From Skeletonema tropicum (taxonomy: Eukaryota; Bacillariophyta; Thalassiosirophyceae; Thalassiosirales; Thalassiosiraceae): 64,000 nucleotides of DNA. The position numbers and the translations under genes were made by a program. The notes beneath the pieces were generated by a model. It worked only from the letters and a program-made list of their open reading frames with translations. It searched no databases and was not told where the DNA came from. Of this stretch, positions 44,332 to 55,985 are shown in pieces. The stretch spans positions 1 through 64,000 of the forward strand of contig CM074139.1 of the NCBI GenBank assembly GCA_037178625.1, in the 5' to 3' direction. Position 1 is the first letter of the stretch, and each line of letters opens with the position of its first letter.

Positions 44332-45757
44332 CTAACCCTTCAACTTTCTTTCTTTGCTGTTGCTCTGCAGAGTTGCCTGGTTAGCCACGTCTTCGTCGTC
44401 GTGACGATCGGCCATCTCTCTGCGATCATTTGCTTGCTCAATAAACTTGTTTCCCAATTGATTGTCTCCGTCAACGGCTTCGGCACCATCTTCGTCGTTA
44501 TCTAATCCATATCCATCGTTTGGATCACCTGCATCAAAAGCTTCCTCCTCCTTCTCAGAATCAGTCTGTAGTACAACTTCATCATTCTCTTCGTCCGATT
44601 GATTGGCCATTTGTAGGCTGGCCACCTCCTCTTCCTCCTTCTTCTCTTCCTCTTCTTCTTCCTCCTCCTCCAATTCGGCTTTGAGTGATACAATCTCTTT
44701 GTCTTTCTCAGCTATTGCTTTGTTCGTCTCTGCAAATTGATCTTTTAGTGCAGACTGCGCCAGTGCGAGCTCAGCAATCACCTTGTCCCTCGCTAGAACG
44801 TCTTCTTGTGATGCCGTCTTTCCTGCTTCGAGTTCTTCGACTTTCTTTCTAAGATCTGCATTCAATGCATCCTTCGCTCCAATTTCATTCTCTAACAAGT
44901 CAATTCGGACAAGGGCAAGAGCATGAGCAACGGCAGGGTCAATGGCAGGGTCACCCCGATGAGCCACCTCTTCGTCTTCGTGATCAGATGCCGTCTCTCT
45001 GCCATCATTCGCTTGCTCAACATCTAAGTCAATGGCTTCATCGTCATCTTCCTCATCATCTTCCTCATCATCCTCCTCGCCCAATCCAGATTCGTCGCCA
45101 GAGTCGCTACTGCTAACATCTCCATCATTTTCAACTTCTTTTGCCGTCTCCGCCGGACCCTCCTCATCCTCCTCGTTTGCAGCGTATTCGGATCCAAAAA
45201 CCAAATTCACCACGGCCTCAGTTGGATTCCTTGATACGTACAGTAACTTCAATGATTGTTCAAGGTTGCTCTGCTCAATCCGCGTGAAAATTCGTACATT
45301 GGTGAGTTTATGTACCTGTTCCAACAACTCTTTGCTGATCGTCCATTTATTATTTTTTTGCACATGATTGAAATGCGCTTTGATAGCCTTTGATAATGCT
45401 TCTTTCTCATTTTGGGAGACCTGCCGCCGTCTCGATGAATTCAACGTAACGGCCCAGAAATTTTTGGGGCACTATTCTATATCTATTATCCTGCTGCTGC
45501 TGCTTTTTGATAGCAGCAAAAAGATTCCCGTCAAATGTTTCGACCACTGCTTTGATTAGTTCTCTGAGACTTTTGTTGTCACGTGTTTTCAAAGCCCGAA
45601 CAATCTTATTAAATGCAGCTTTGACGACGAAGTAGCCGCTCCCTTGTTCGGAATCATCGGTATCGGCTTGTTGACGAGCATCAATCGAATAATCCTGAAC
45701 TATCTTAAGCGCCACGGCCCTCCGAACGTAGGCAGCTTCTTTCGATTCTTCGTGCAT
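44332..45757 (-). CDS. Acidic coiled-coil protein, with a frame change near 45407-45444
   Basis: Two overlapping minus-strand frames appear to be one gene. The first (ATG at 45757; MHEESKEAAYVRRAVALKIV) runs to ...FIETAAG and a stop at 45407. The second, open from 45444 without an ATG, continues RQVSQNEKEALSKAIKAHFN. A one-base shift in the shared 38 bp would join them, and no intron fits. The product has a helical N-terminal region, acidic runs (EEDDEEDDEEDDDEAIDLD; a long Glu run) and a heptad-like coiled coil (LENEIGAKDALNADLRKKVE through KDKEIVSLKAELEEE). The tail is acidic. An upstream exon beginning at 45991 (MPRRRRRRN) is possible, since TTGCTAG before GTATTGACACAATG looks like an acceptor. 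The function is unknown. Confidence 0.6.
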
Positions 45758-45991
45758 TGTGTCAATACCTAGCAATAAATTGGACTATCAGCACCAAAGG
45801 AGAAGGTATCGTTGAGGGGTTTGCTGTTCACTAGTTGTGTTGTTGTCGTTGTTGGTTGTGTTGTTGTTGTTGTCCAAGCTTCGGTAGAAGATTAGAGCTG
45901 TAGTTCTTTTGATTATGGTGATGATGGATAGATAGAGGGAGGTGGGCTCAAATTTTGCTGCGGTGTTTCTCCTCCTCCTCCTCCTCGGCAT

Positions 45992-47113
45992 TTTTTTCGT
46001 GCTGTTTCCTTCGTCGATTTTGGGGGAGAAAAAGAAGGAGAAAAGAAGGAGGAAAGTTCGCGTGCTCTGGATGGCTCTGGGTAGCAGATAGGATGCAGAC
46101 TACTATTGTTATTCTTCTTCGATAAATATTATTTCATATCTAATTGAAGTCTAGCCACCCTGCTACGAGATTGGCTTCAAGCCAAGGGTTCAGAATGCAT
46201 GGCATCTTGAATGCATCCAAGCAGGAGCTAAACTATTGATATGGATAGTATGTACGGTTGTAACTCTCTTTCATTTGTGTCAACACTGTTTGTTATAAGG
46301 TTACAATCCTCTCCAATCTTCTACTGTGCAGCAGAACTGAGTTGTTGTTGAATCTCAAATCTTATATGTCATATTTGCCGCATAGAGTTGAATACCATCA
46401 GTAATGCTTTCTCGCTCTCATATTACGTATTCGTTTGTTTCAAATTGTGCAACCTTGTCCACTATCACACGACTCAAATTGGCACAAGCAGAGTAATACA
46501 TGTGTCATAGTCGATGCAAGTCATGCTAGATAGTAATTTTTGCGTGCGGATGCATATGTTGTACAGAGGTATGCCCACTTTATACGCTACACAAAGCAAC
46601 TTGCAAACACGAATGATGCAGCAACTAAAACGTATCTTTGACCAAGCCGATAGTTATGAATCATTAGAAGAGTATTTCCACTATGAGGAGGGGCAAGAGC
46701 TTCACCTGACGCATCTGTTTTGGTTGATGTCGAGCGACGACGCCCAAAGCGCCAACAATCATCACGTGTTGAGTATTTTGTGAGCTCGACGACGACGCAA
46801 CACATTTATCTGATTGTCAGCAACATCAGAGATATTCTTTACCTCGTTCATTTTGTGTTGGTTAAACGGAATCGTCCGACGATGGAGGATAGAGGAGCCG
46901 TCGACGCGTAGATTGTGTCACAACATCAACGTGATGTTTGCGCATAATTTGCATAAATACGATGGCGATTTGAGAGTTCTGCCTCTATAGATAAATCCAA
47001 AGGACCGTTCGGGTGCGGTCGATGATCAAGTCGCTATTCGTGGGGACTTGGTAGTTGTGTATGCCGCATGTTGGCGCCGGCAATCTCTGACAGACATCAT
47101 GGTTTGATGGGGG
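45992..47113. other. Intergenic stretch
   Basis: No supported gene. The 90-codon frame at 46514-46783 has no recognisable domain. Confidence 0.4.
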
Positions 47114-48634
47114 TATAGCTGTCTTAAATCACGGACCCTACGGGGTAGCGTTTGTACGTAGGAATAGTATGTAGCTCCATCCGGCACTTGAGAAGGTCAG
47201 AAGAGCCCCCAAATGTGTTTTTGGCCACCACCAAAAAGTTCCACCACCGCGACAATCCACCACGCCATGGCACCATTTCCGCCATAAAAGTGCCATAACA
47301 TAAAAAACCACACCTCCTCCATTACATCTACAGGTGGTGGGTATGGTAGTCCATGAATAGCTTAGAACACAAGGAATCCAAAGCCGAGCCTACCCAACTT
47401 AGTTATTAAAGAGCAGAGACGCAAATCAAAATGCCGCTATAGCAGCGCAAATTACCATCATCGTAGCATCATCGTCCAATTCCACTCAATATGAATGGTA
47501 CAATCGGCCTCTCTCCATCAACCCTCGCCGCCGCTTATACATATAGACATTGGGTGTCGGTGTGATTCATTGTTAGTGACTTCATATGGCCATAGCACTC
47601 CGTCAGGCACCATGTTGCTGCTGCACATCACATCATCGATTACACACAAATGTCACCCATTTCATTGCTCTATTCCGACCTCTGATCATGACGAGACAAC
47701 TAAACACGACAGGAGAGCTCTCAATAATATGGAAGGATCGCTTTGTGCCATGGAGCTGTTAAGGAGATCCGATTTCACTGACTACACTACCATCGGCGAA
47801 CTCAGCCTTGGTATCACCATAGCCCAACACATGGCCATTCCTCGAACAAACTGCAATGGTTTCGTTGTTCAATCCAACCTCACCATCCGACAACAAAGGC
47901 ACAGCAACTATTGCATTTGATTGGAGAGACAGGGTCATAGTTGTGTGACTTGAAGTTCAATCAGGGTGGAATAAGTGCACATATTGTCTCCGAAGAAGGC
48001 TGTTGTTATGGCGCTACATTGCTCTGAATAGATCGGAGTGGAATCTTCAGTGACTTGTTATGATTCTCCGGTTTCAATGAAGTAATGGTTGACGGATAAA
48101 GCTGCATATGGTCACTGCTGACATCGTTGGAATGCACAAAGTGTATTCTCTTGTAGGAGATAGGTGTTCAAACACAAGTGTTTGTGTTGAATGACAGGGA
48201 TCTGTGGGCCTCAAAACGAATTATTATGCAACAAAAAGATATACACATTCATAACATAACTGTATAATCGTTATTTTAACAGTGTTTGGTGTCGATAGTG
48301 CTGAAATATTTGTTATAGCACCATCGTTCATTGATCACGGAGGAGATGAGGATAAACATCCATGTGCACTGATTGGCTTTTATTTTGCATCAAATGTAAA
48401 AATCGGTACATATCAAGTCACTTCATACATTCATATATATCCATATAAATACCCCGAGCATTACATCTTTTATATAATAACACCATGCCTCTAGTAAAGT
48501 ACGTGATCGGGCGGAAATCCCATGGTGACGATGTGCTCGATGATCGTTGGCGCCACTTTGGTACCGCTTCTTGGACGATTCCTACGTACACAAAAAAATC
48601 TACCTCATAGGTTTGTTGATTTAAGACAGCTATA
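47114..48634. mobile_element. 1.5-kb TIR DNA transposon, non-autonomous, TA target
   Basis: Left end TATAGCTGTCTTAAATCA (47114-47131) is the inverse of TGATTTAAGACAGCTATA at the right (48617-48634). A second matched block further in (GTACGTAGGAAT against ATTCCTACGTAC near 48579-48590) extends the inverted similarity to about 55 bp with substitutions. TA (or TATA) at each edge fits a TA target duplication. The interior contains a 141-codon frame (47495-47920) without transposase motifs. Confidence 0.75.
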
Positions 48635-50075
48635 GGTTCGCAACCTGGTCACGAATCGACAGCTCTACGTGATTTATCTCTATACGCGATATATGGGTAA
48701 CGTTGAACCTCGTGACTAGAAGTGACCGTATTTGCACCCCCTCCGTGACCGTATTTGCACCACCACCGTGACCGTATTTGTAAGAAACAGCACAAAAACG
48801 TTGCCTCCTCCTCCTCCTCCTCCTCCTTCGTCAGATAATTTTTGAATTTGGGAGTCCGTCTCACTGGAGTTTAGAGCCGAAGCTTGCTGCTGCCGCACAC
48901 AATTTATTGTTTATTGCTGGTTTTGTTCCCGCCGGCCACATTCGGAGATGGTGCGTGTCGCATCGATCCGAACAGCTGTCTCCTGTCTCCGGCGGACGGC
49001 GTCCGGACTCCGGACATAATATTCCAGCCGACGACCGACCTTCTGCGGCCACAGCTTCACAGTTTGTCATTCGAGCGGTGTGAGCGGCCTTGTTGGTGTT
49101 CCCTCTAGCCAACCATGGTCAGCTCTGTTGTGGAATGTCGTCCGGCTGCGGGTCTTTTGTTCCCTCTTTCTCTACTCACAAAATTGACTTCCCGGCTGCT
49201 ACCCAAATTTAGCGAACTGAATGTATTGATGCAAGTCTGGTTGCAAATGAACCAACAAAAAGAAGCATTGCTCCATCTCATCGGTGCTAATATACGAAGA
49301 CCGAGATGGAGAGACTGTGCTGTTCTCTCCCAACCGTAACGTCTACTTGGCTACAATATATTGATGCCGCAGTCAAGATAAATCATACAGTCAAGATTTA
49401 ATCATAACGACGGCGGCAAACGATATCTGATGCTGATCCGACACTAAATGAGGCTCTGGTACGCCCGTGAAGAATCCTCCACTCTCTTGAGACTATCCTG
49501 CAATAGAAAGGTTATGCATGACAATCAACTGAATAAGTATGTCCGAACGCAAGGAACGACGTAAAAGCCAACCTTGACGTCAATGTTCCTGTTGCTGTGC
49601 TCTTGTGAGCAGAAGTCATCAAGTGCATCGAATCTACATCAATCTCGAAAGGATATTTTGCAGTAGATGTAGATGTGTGGACTTGATCTCCAGCCATTAG
49701 AAATAGTACCACCAACTCTTTTGCATGCAACCATATTTGTCTTCCCATTTTGTGGAGCAATACTCCTACATATGTATCTCCTAATAAGGTACCCCATATA
49801 TCTATTTATCTATCCAGTTACATACTTGACTGTTAGATCTCAAATGTATGCATATCTTAGGACTCTAGACCTTCAACAGATGATACTACTTAAGTAAGGG
49901 AGCTTGTGCCTTCTTACTTATAGCTAATCATGCGCATCATGGACGTAACCTTGCCAAAAAAGATATACCTGGAGAATATGTTTCATTTAGGACGAAGTAG
50001 TGATGGGAGAGCGCAGCAGAGTGATTAAGAGAGTATCAACTTCAATATCAAAGGTAGGAGTTGGAGCGGTGTCTC

Positions 50076-50139
<64 letters not shown>

Positions 50140-50431
50140 GTGATGTCCTACGGTGTAGTCTTCGGATTTTGATGCGGGTTTCGAGTTTCGAGTCGATGCG
50201 GTACCCAGAAAAGTCAAGTTAGAGAACCCTTTTTCACACAACTTCAACAACATGCGGCAAAGTCAACCAAGTTATATATAGCTACTTAGCGCTTTGAGCC
50301 CCCTTTTTGTGCCGAAAAATCGCAGCACGAATGAAGCCAAACGAACAAGCGGCTTGACAATTGACAAAGATTGCCGCTTGCTTGTGGCGTATCTAATAGA
50401 TCTACTATCATCTTGCAGCAGTGTTGTCATC
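48635..50431. other. Intergenic stretch
   Basis: Contains a 21-bp tandem repeat, three copies of GTGACCGTATTTGCACC-type sequence (48721-48782), a CTC-rich run at 48803-48829 and an AG microsatellite (50077-50134). No supported gene. Confidence 0.45.
50077..50134. repeat. (AG)n microsatellite
   Basis: About 29 AG units. Confidence 0.95.
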
Positions 50432-51418
50432 ATGACGGCAGCCGAGGGCGATAATGTTAGGAGGTACATCTACAGGGGCGAAGGCGAATATATTCGGCAT
50501 GATGATCATCTTATTGTCATCGTGCATGAAGACGTCACCTTCATTCTGGCGAGTGAATTTGTTGGTCATAACATCATTGAGGTCATCTGTCACGAGGGTG
50601 TCGAAAAAATTGAAGAAGCAGCATTCTTCAAATGCCCTTACTTGAGACGAGTTGTCATGCCGGGTGTCAAAGTTATAGAGCAGCTCACATTTGCTAAATG
50701 TAAAGATTTGATAGATGTCGAATGTGGCAAGCTGGAAATAATTAAAGAAGCGGCATTCAATAAATGCACATCTTTAAGGAGCATCAATCTGCCATCCGTC
50801 GAGATCGTTGAGAAGGAGGTATTCACTCTTTGTACCGCCCTGACAGACGTGAAGTTTGGTGGCAAACTGAGAAGAATTGAGGAGAGGGCATTCGTCAACT
50901 GCTACTCTCTCGAACGAATCACCATTCCGTTGAAAGATGGTTTGATTACTGGTGATGATTTATTCATGGGGTGTTATAATTTGGAGCGCGTAGATCTGGT
51001 TGAAGGAGACCTTCATGAAACTATCGATGCTTTATTATTAGACGACTGGAGAAATGATATGAATGAACTGATTGAGTCAATCAATCAGATTCTTCCCAAT
51101 AGATATGCTGGTTATGATGAATTTGATTCTGGTTATGATTATTATGAAATTGATTATGCTTCTGTTGTTGATGAGGGAGAAAAGGCCTTGGCGATACGCG
51201 ATTGGATCAGATCAGTTCTGCGCAAAATTATTCACTACCAAGCAGAGCACCAACGCTACGTGGGTGAGGTTGGGGCTACATTGCATTATACTTTGCCTCG
51301 AGAGATTGTGATGAATAATATCCTCCCTTTTCTTGAATTGCCATCGCATACGTTTGAAGTGGAGGATATTGGAGATGAAGAAAGCGAGAGTGATAGTGAA
51401 GATGAAGTGGGAGAATAG
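50432..51418 (+). CDS. BspA-type leucine-rich-repeat protein (intact paralogue)
   Basis: 328 residues from the ATG at 50432 (MTAAEGDNVRRYIYRGEGEY). The open frame extends further upstream, but this start matches the paralogue at 42058. Five or six LRR_5 units follow: IIEVICHEGVEKIEEAAFFK, LRRVVMPGVKVIEQLTFAKC, LIDVECGKLEIIKEAAFNKC, SLRSINLPSVEIVEKEVFTL, LTDVKFGGKLRRIEERAFVN and LERITIPLKDGLI. After an acidic, Tyr-rich linker (YAGYDEFDSGYDYYEIDY) comes the conserved helical tail RSVLRKIIHYQAEHQRYVG with LPREIVMNNILPFLELPS, then an acidic end. No signal peptide is evident, so it is probably intracellular. The family is expanded in diatoms; the binding partner is unknown. Confidence 0.87.
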   Translation: MTAAEGDNVRRYIYRGEGEYIRHDDHLIVIVHEDVTFILASEFVGHNIIEVICHEGVEKIEEAAFFKCPYLRRVVMPGVKVIEQLTFAKCKDLIDVECGKLEIIKEAAFNKCTSLRSINLPSVEIVEKEVFTLCTALTDVKFGGKLRRIEERAFVNCYSLERITIPLKDGLITGDDLFMGCYNLERVDLVEGDLHETIDALLLDDWRNDMNELIESINQILPNRYAGYDEFDSGYDYYEIDYASVVDEGEKALAIRDWIRSVLRKIIHYQAEHQRYVGEVGATLHYTLPREIVMNNILPFLELPSHTFEVEDIGDEESESDSEDEVGE

Positions 51419-53423
51419 ATCTAGCAAGAGCAATAGTAAGAGAAATAATAGATAAGGGACAAATTTAGAGTGCTTGTCAATGGTGACACGTCATTGAGGT
51501 GAGAGTTAGGGAGGAATAAGATTAGGACAGCTTTTAAGATATCTACTGATGCCTCTCTAGAGTGATCGAAGGTATAGTGCTATGTACATGTCTCGACGTA
51601 ACTTTGTCGAGATTTTACTGCGTTGACGGTCTATTGAATCTTGTGCCAAACAAGAAGTGAGCACAAATCACGGGCGAATACATTCATTCCATCTGGGGTA
51701 AGGATATAGGTGAGATGTGAATATTAATGTCAGATTTGTTCTGCAGCACGAGTACATACATATATTATATATTCGAACACTTGCATGGTATATATTTCGC
51801 ATAGGAGCCTTTCATATGGAGCAAAAGAGGAGAAGGATCAAGAACGAACAAGTGCACAAGTATTAATATGTAAGATATGTTTATATGTATTTGAGCCAAG
51901 GCTTCGCTACCCGTCGTCATATATTAGTGAATCTCAGGTGCTCCAAGATGATGACACAACGAGCATTGGGTATGGAGTTAAGTGAACACTCTAGAGGCAA
52001 TAATGTCATACACCGAGACACAGTATCCTTCAAATTCGGTGTTGGGTGTCGATCTTCACTCATGCGCATCTTGCTAGCACGCGCAAGTGTTCAGACGTAC
52101 CGTGTGAGCATTTTTACAGCAAGCTATACTTGGGATCGAGCCTCACCTGGATGGCTAGCAGTGATCCAACATTTCACTGATCTGTGAATTGTCTTCATTA
52201 TTCCATGCGATACATCAAAGACAATGTCTAGAGCTGCGGGTGACCAGCAATGGCAGCTTCTTCCAGAGACTTGCTTCCTTCTCCAAATCCTTCTCATCAC
52301 AAAGCCCATCACGATACAAATCTGACAGTCGAACATATGGGCCTATATCTCCACTTACTCTCCAATTGTTCAACCATCGTTAAATTCTCAAATGCAATAA
52401 AAGGCGTCTTTTCGTCAAAGCAACTACTATTAGATGGCGTGTCATAATAGCATCATTCGCTTCTCTATTCATTTCATCGTTTGTAAAGCTCTTCTTTCAG
52501 ATTTTGGAAGCAGAATTTTGCAACAGAATGGACTTCTGCCTCTCTAGAGAGTAGCCTCTATCTCCTCCTTGCAGAGAGGTAAACACAAATTAGACAGTCA
52601 CCAAGGAGATACGTAGTACTTTCCGGGGTTGCTTGAGTAACAGCCGTAAGCAGTGGGATTTGTCTCTATGCAATATATATCTAACGGGAGATCCTTCAAT
52701 CAACTACTTGATCTCGTCAATTTCCGATGCCGCAGGCCTGGCAAGAAGCACAACATGATGATGATGTGTCTGCCCTCTCATTATCCTCTCTCAATCTTCT
52801 TCTTCTGGTAGCTCCATTGTCGGTCAACAACTGTGCCCAATCGATACTTGTACACAGTTGAAACTGAGTGATATATCCAGTATTGTACTTATGTCGAGCA
52901 ATCTTTGAGACCATTGAGCGCGCTCGACAAATTTGGTGAGCAATGCTTCAGTTACACAAGACATTACGCGATTTTCTCAAGTTTAACTTTTATAAACCGA
53001 GTACCTGTTCAAGAACCTGTTCAAATCAGCGTAGGAATTAATAGTAATGAATGAGGAATTGATCTTATTCACTGGATGGGCTGACACTGCTCAAAAATCG
53101 CAATGCAGGCACCATAACCACGTCGTGCATTGGAGACGGCTGCGCTTTCAAGACTGACACTGTAGGAGAAATAATTATTGCGCTCCTTCGCGAACCACCC
53201 TTCGCTATGCATGCAGTTTAGTTGAAAAGTGCAGCATTACTGTTGGTGGTGATCTTTCGTAGGTGTGGTCTGATAATACATAGCACAACCATCAGCAGCG
53301 AGGAGCGCCTCTTTTATATTGATACAGCATTGACATCTTGACGAAGCGAGATAATGAAGAGTAACAGAGAATCAAAAAAAGCGCAATAAGATCAACAAAC
53401 AAAATCACAACCAGTCGATCATC
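51419..53423. other. Intergenic stretch
   Basis: No gene recognised in either strand. Confidence 0.4.
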
Positions 53424-55607
53424 ATGACGAACAGCGGGAGAACATCACCACTACTACATTTATTTCATCGGTCACAACAACCTACTAGCGATAATAATGG
53501 CACCACTTCCGAATCCTCGACTCTCATGAGATCACTGAGTAAATGTTTTGAACCGCCATTGGACGAGGCTATTGTAGATGAACATGGGATTGGTAGTGTG
53601 AGGGCTTCGAAGAAGAAGAAGGCTGGAAAGAAAGGTGAGTGTTACTGCAGCATGCCGTGTTTATTAGTGAGGTGTCGTCATTGTGTGGCATACTCGTCAT
53701 CACTACATCGTATGAGAGCAATTTTGTCTATTGCCATGGCTTTTCATGTGCATCTCTTTTATGATTATCACTTGTCGCGTCGTCTCACATCCTTTATGAT
53801 TCTATATATTCTATCACTCTCCACACGACGTCTCTCCTCACCCACATCAGCTCAACATCAATGGGGACCATCCATTTCAATCTCCGACAGCGACGACGAA
53901 GACAATGATCCAACAACCACCACCGACCATCAAAATAATAAAAAGCCACCCATGTCACCCGGCTTTGCAGGGACACAACTATTCAAATCATCCAACAACA
54001 ACAATAAACAAAAGACCCCCGAGTCGTCAAAATCAAAGTCCTCTCACTACGCCAACAATTCGAATCACACACATCCGACAGAACCAACTACCGTCGTGGA
54101 GGGGGCCAATTCGTCACAACAAAGTACGACGGCCAATACCAATGCTGCGAAGGCGGCTACTACTGCGACAACAGCTGGCAATAATAATGGCAACAGCTTT
54201 TTTTGGAACAACTTTACTGTACGAGCTGCCGACTCATCCGATAGTCTTCATGAACGATCATCGACGTTATCCAACCCTGCCAAGGCTGCGGCGGATGCAG
54301 CATCGGCTGTCATGATGGGTATGATATCGAGAGCAAATGAATTCATGACGACAACTACTACTACTACTACTACTTCGTCTTCTTCCTCGTTTCAAAATAC
54401 TAATACTAATAATCATCACAACAACAACAACAGGGCTGTGACACCTTCTCCTACAAAGAAGAAGAGTAGTAGTGCAGTAATGAAGGGTATACCGGAGGAT
54501 AGACCATGTGGAGGAAGTGATATTTGGGGTGGATTTTGTGCTGCCAATGATAATGCGTGCTTTACTACTGACTTTGGATTTAATCCCTTCTCGGGTAATG
54601 GTGGTGATTATGATGATGATGATGCTGCAGTTGTCGAAGGTGGTGGTGGTGTCGATGATGAGGACAACCATGTAGTATTGAGTACACCGCTGAAGAAGAG
54701 TACGACATCTCCGAGTAGTAGCTCGATAATGAGAAAACAACATGAGATAATTGCAACAGAAACAGAGGACCAAGATGAAGGAGCTGACAAGCGGAATAAT
54801 GATGGAGAAGTAGTAGCCATAGATGATGATGATGTAGACGAGAATATCAAGTCGAAATTGGGATTTGGATACATTGAACTCCCCCCACCAGACATAGAGC
54901 GTTCCGTATCTGAACTTACGATGCGTTCCATTGGAGCACATGCAAGGGATTCGAAACCGCTCGACTCTCGTCGTATGGCCTACTACGCAGTTGGACGTGC
55001 CGGAGATGGCAAATCGAGCGGAAACCGACGGTGCTACTTCACCGGCTCTGCCATACCGTATTCGACACCATTCTATGCTGGATGTGTCCAGCAGGGTCCA
55101 AGAACACTCGTGGTTTTTTGCCTGCCATCCGCATTGGGCTTTCGGACCATATCTGCTAATACTCAAACAAAAGAAGAACGTGAAAGATACTTACAATCGT
55201 TGCCCAATCCCGATGCGCAGCTATTGAAGGAAATGAAGAAGCGATACTCGGAACCATTCGATACCCTACCCTCACAAGTCCGTTCACCATTATGTTGGCA
55301 GCTATTTGTCAAATTTTGCTTCTTTTCTGGACTGCCCATCGCCGAGGGTGAGATGCATTACAGAGTCAAGAGCACCGTGAATGTAGTTGCCACCTCTCCA
55401 GCTGATTCTAATTCAGTACCAGAAGAAATCAGCCTATCTCAGGAAGTAATGGAAACTGTCAATGGGAAAGTCTCGGCGGAGATATTACGACTGCCCAACC
55501 AAAAGACGTTTGATTATATTAGAACACAATATTCGCAGCAGAGTGCCAAGTTGAATGCGGAGGTGTTTGATCGGAAGAGTTGGGAGATGGTGATGCCCGA
55601 AGTATAA
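53424..55607 (+). CDS. Conserved-type protein with disordered N-half and a folded C-terminal domain, one intron
   Basis: The ATG at 53424 begins MTNSGRTSPLLHLFHRSQQP. A 216-bp intron (53635-53850) is inferred from donor AAAG/GTGAGT and acceptor CCCACATCAG. Its length is a multiple of three and contains no stop, so the unspliced frame also stays open; the 72 residues it would add look unlike the rest. Spliced length is about 655. The N-half is Asn/Ser/Thr-rich with acidic runs (SDSDDEDND; DYDDDDAAVVE). The C-terminal ~230 residues look folded: RRCYFTGSAIPYSTPFYAGC, then GPRTLVVFCLPSALGF, RSPLCWQLFVKFCFFSGLPI and AEGEMHYRV. I believe this block is conserved among stramenopiles but know no function for it. 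There is no signal peptide or clear membrane span in the spliced form. Confidence 0.75.
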   Translation: MTNSGRTSPLLHLFHRSQQPTSDNNGTTSESSTLMRSLSKCFEPPLDEAIVDEHGIGSVRASKKKKAGKKGECYCSMPCLLVRCRHCVAYSSSLHRMRAILSIAMAFHVHLFYDYHLSRRLTSFMILYILSLSTRRLSSPTSAQHQWGPSISISDSDDEDNDPTTTTDHQNNKKPPMSPGFAGTQLFKSSNNNNKQKTPESSKSKSSHYANNSNHTHPTEPTTVVEGANSSQQSTTANTNAAKAATTATTAGNNNGNSFFWNNFTVRAADSSDSLHERSSTLSNPAKAAADAASAVMMGMISRANEFMTTTTTTTTTSSSSSFQNTNTNNHHNNNNRAVTPSPTKKKSSSAVMKGIPEDRPCGGSDIWGGFCAANDNACFTTDFGFNPFSGNGGDYDDDDAAVVEGGGGVDDEDNHVVLSTPLKKSTTSPSSSSIMRKQHEIIATETEDQDEGADKRNNDGEVVAIDDDDVDENIKSKLGFGYIELPPPDIERSVSELTMRSIGAHARDSKPLDSRRMAYYAVGRAGDGKSSGNRRCYFTGSAIPYSTPFYAGCVQQGPRTLVVFCLPSALGFRTISANTQTKEERERYLQSLPNPDAQLLKEMKKRYSEPFDTLPSQVRSPLCWQLFVKFCFFSGLPIAEGEMHYRVKSTVNVVATSPADSNSVPEEISLSQEVMETVNGKVSAEILRLPNQKTFDYIRTQYSQQSAKLNAEVFDRKSWEMVMPEV
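53635..53850 (+). other. Inferred in-frame intron (216 bp)
   Basis: GTGAGT...CAG boundaries. Pyrimidine-rich sequence precedes the acceptor (CTCTCCTCACCCACATCAG). Confidence 0.65.
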
Positions 55608-55985
55608 TAATATGTAGAGAAACAGAGGTGACTGATGTTTGATAACCCTCAGTTGTCTTAATTTAGGAATTGGATTCATGTTTAATGTACCCTTGAAGTA
55701 GAATTCTTCTAAAACAATTGATAGTCCATATGAATTATCCAATAGTCGATATACAATTGCTTCAGAGCCTACGGCTGTTAAGTAGAGAGGAGATTTTTAG
55801 AGACGACACAATAATCAGTGATAGATGCTTATGATCGCTGCATCGTACGTAGACCCAACAAATTTCTTTATTGTTTCCTCGCTGGTTGATCCAACGAGAG
55901 ATGTCAAAAATAGTAAATACTTGTCTTGCAGTTGTACTTGAAGATGAGGACATGGTAGAACTCCAGTACGAAACTGACCCCATTA

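Noticed and set aside
47495..47920. 141-codon ORF inside the TIR element
   Set aside because: No transposase motif and no protein-like block; kept only as part of the element description.
53635..53850. Treating the 72 codons as coding
   Set aside because: Strong GTGAGT and CAG boundaries, pyrimidine tract and atypical residues make an intron more likely, though retention is possible.
54267..55166. 299-codon minus-strand ORF
   Set aside because: Antisense shadow of the 53424-55607 gene; low-complexity Ser/Ile/Thr composition.
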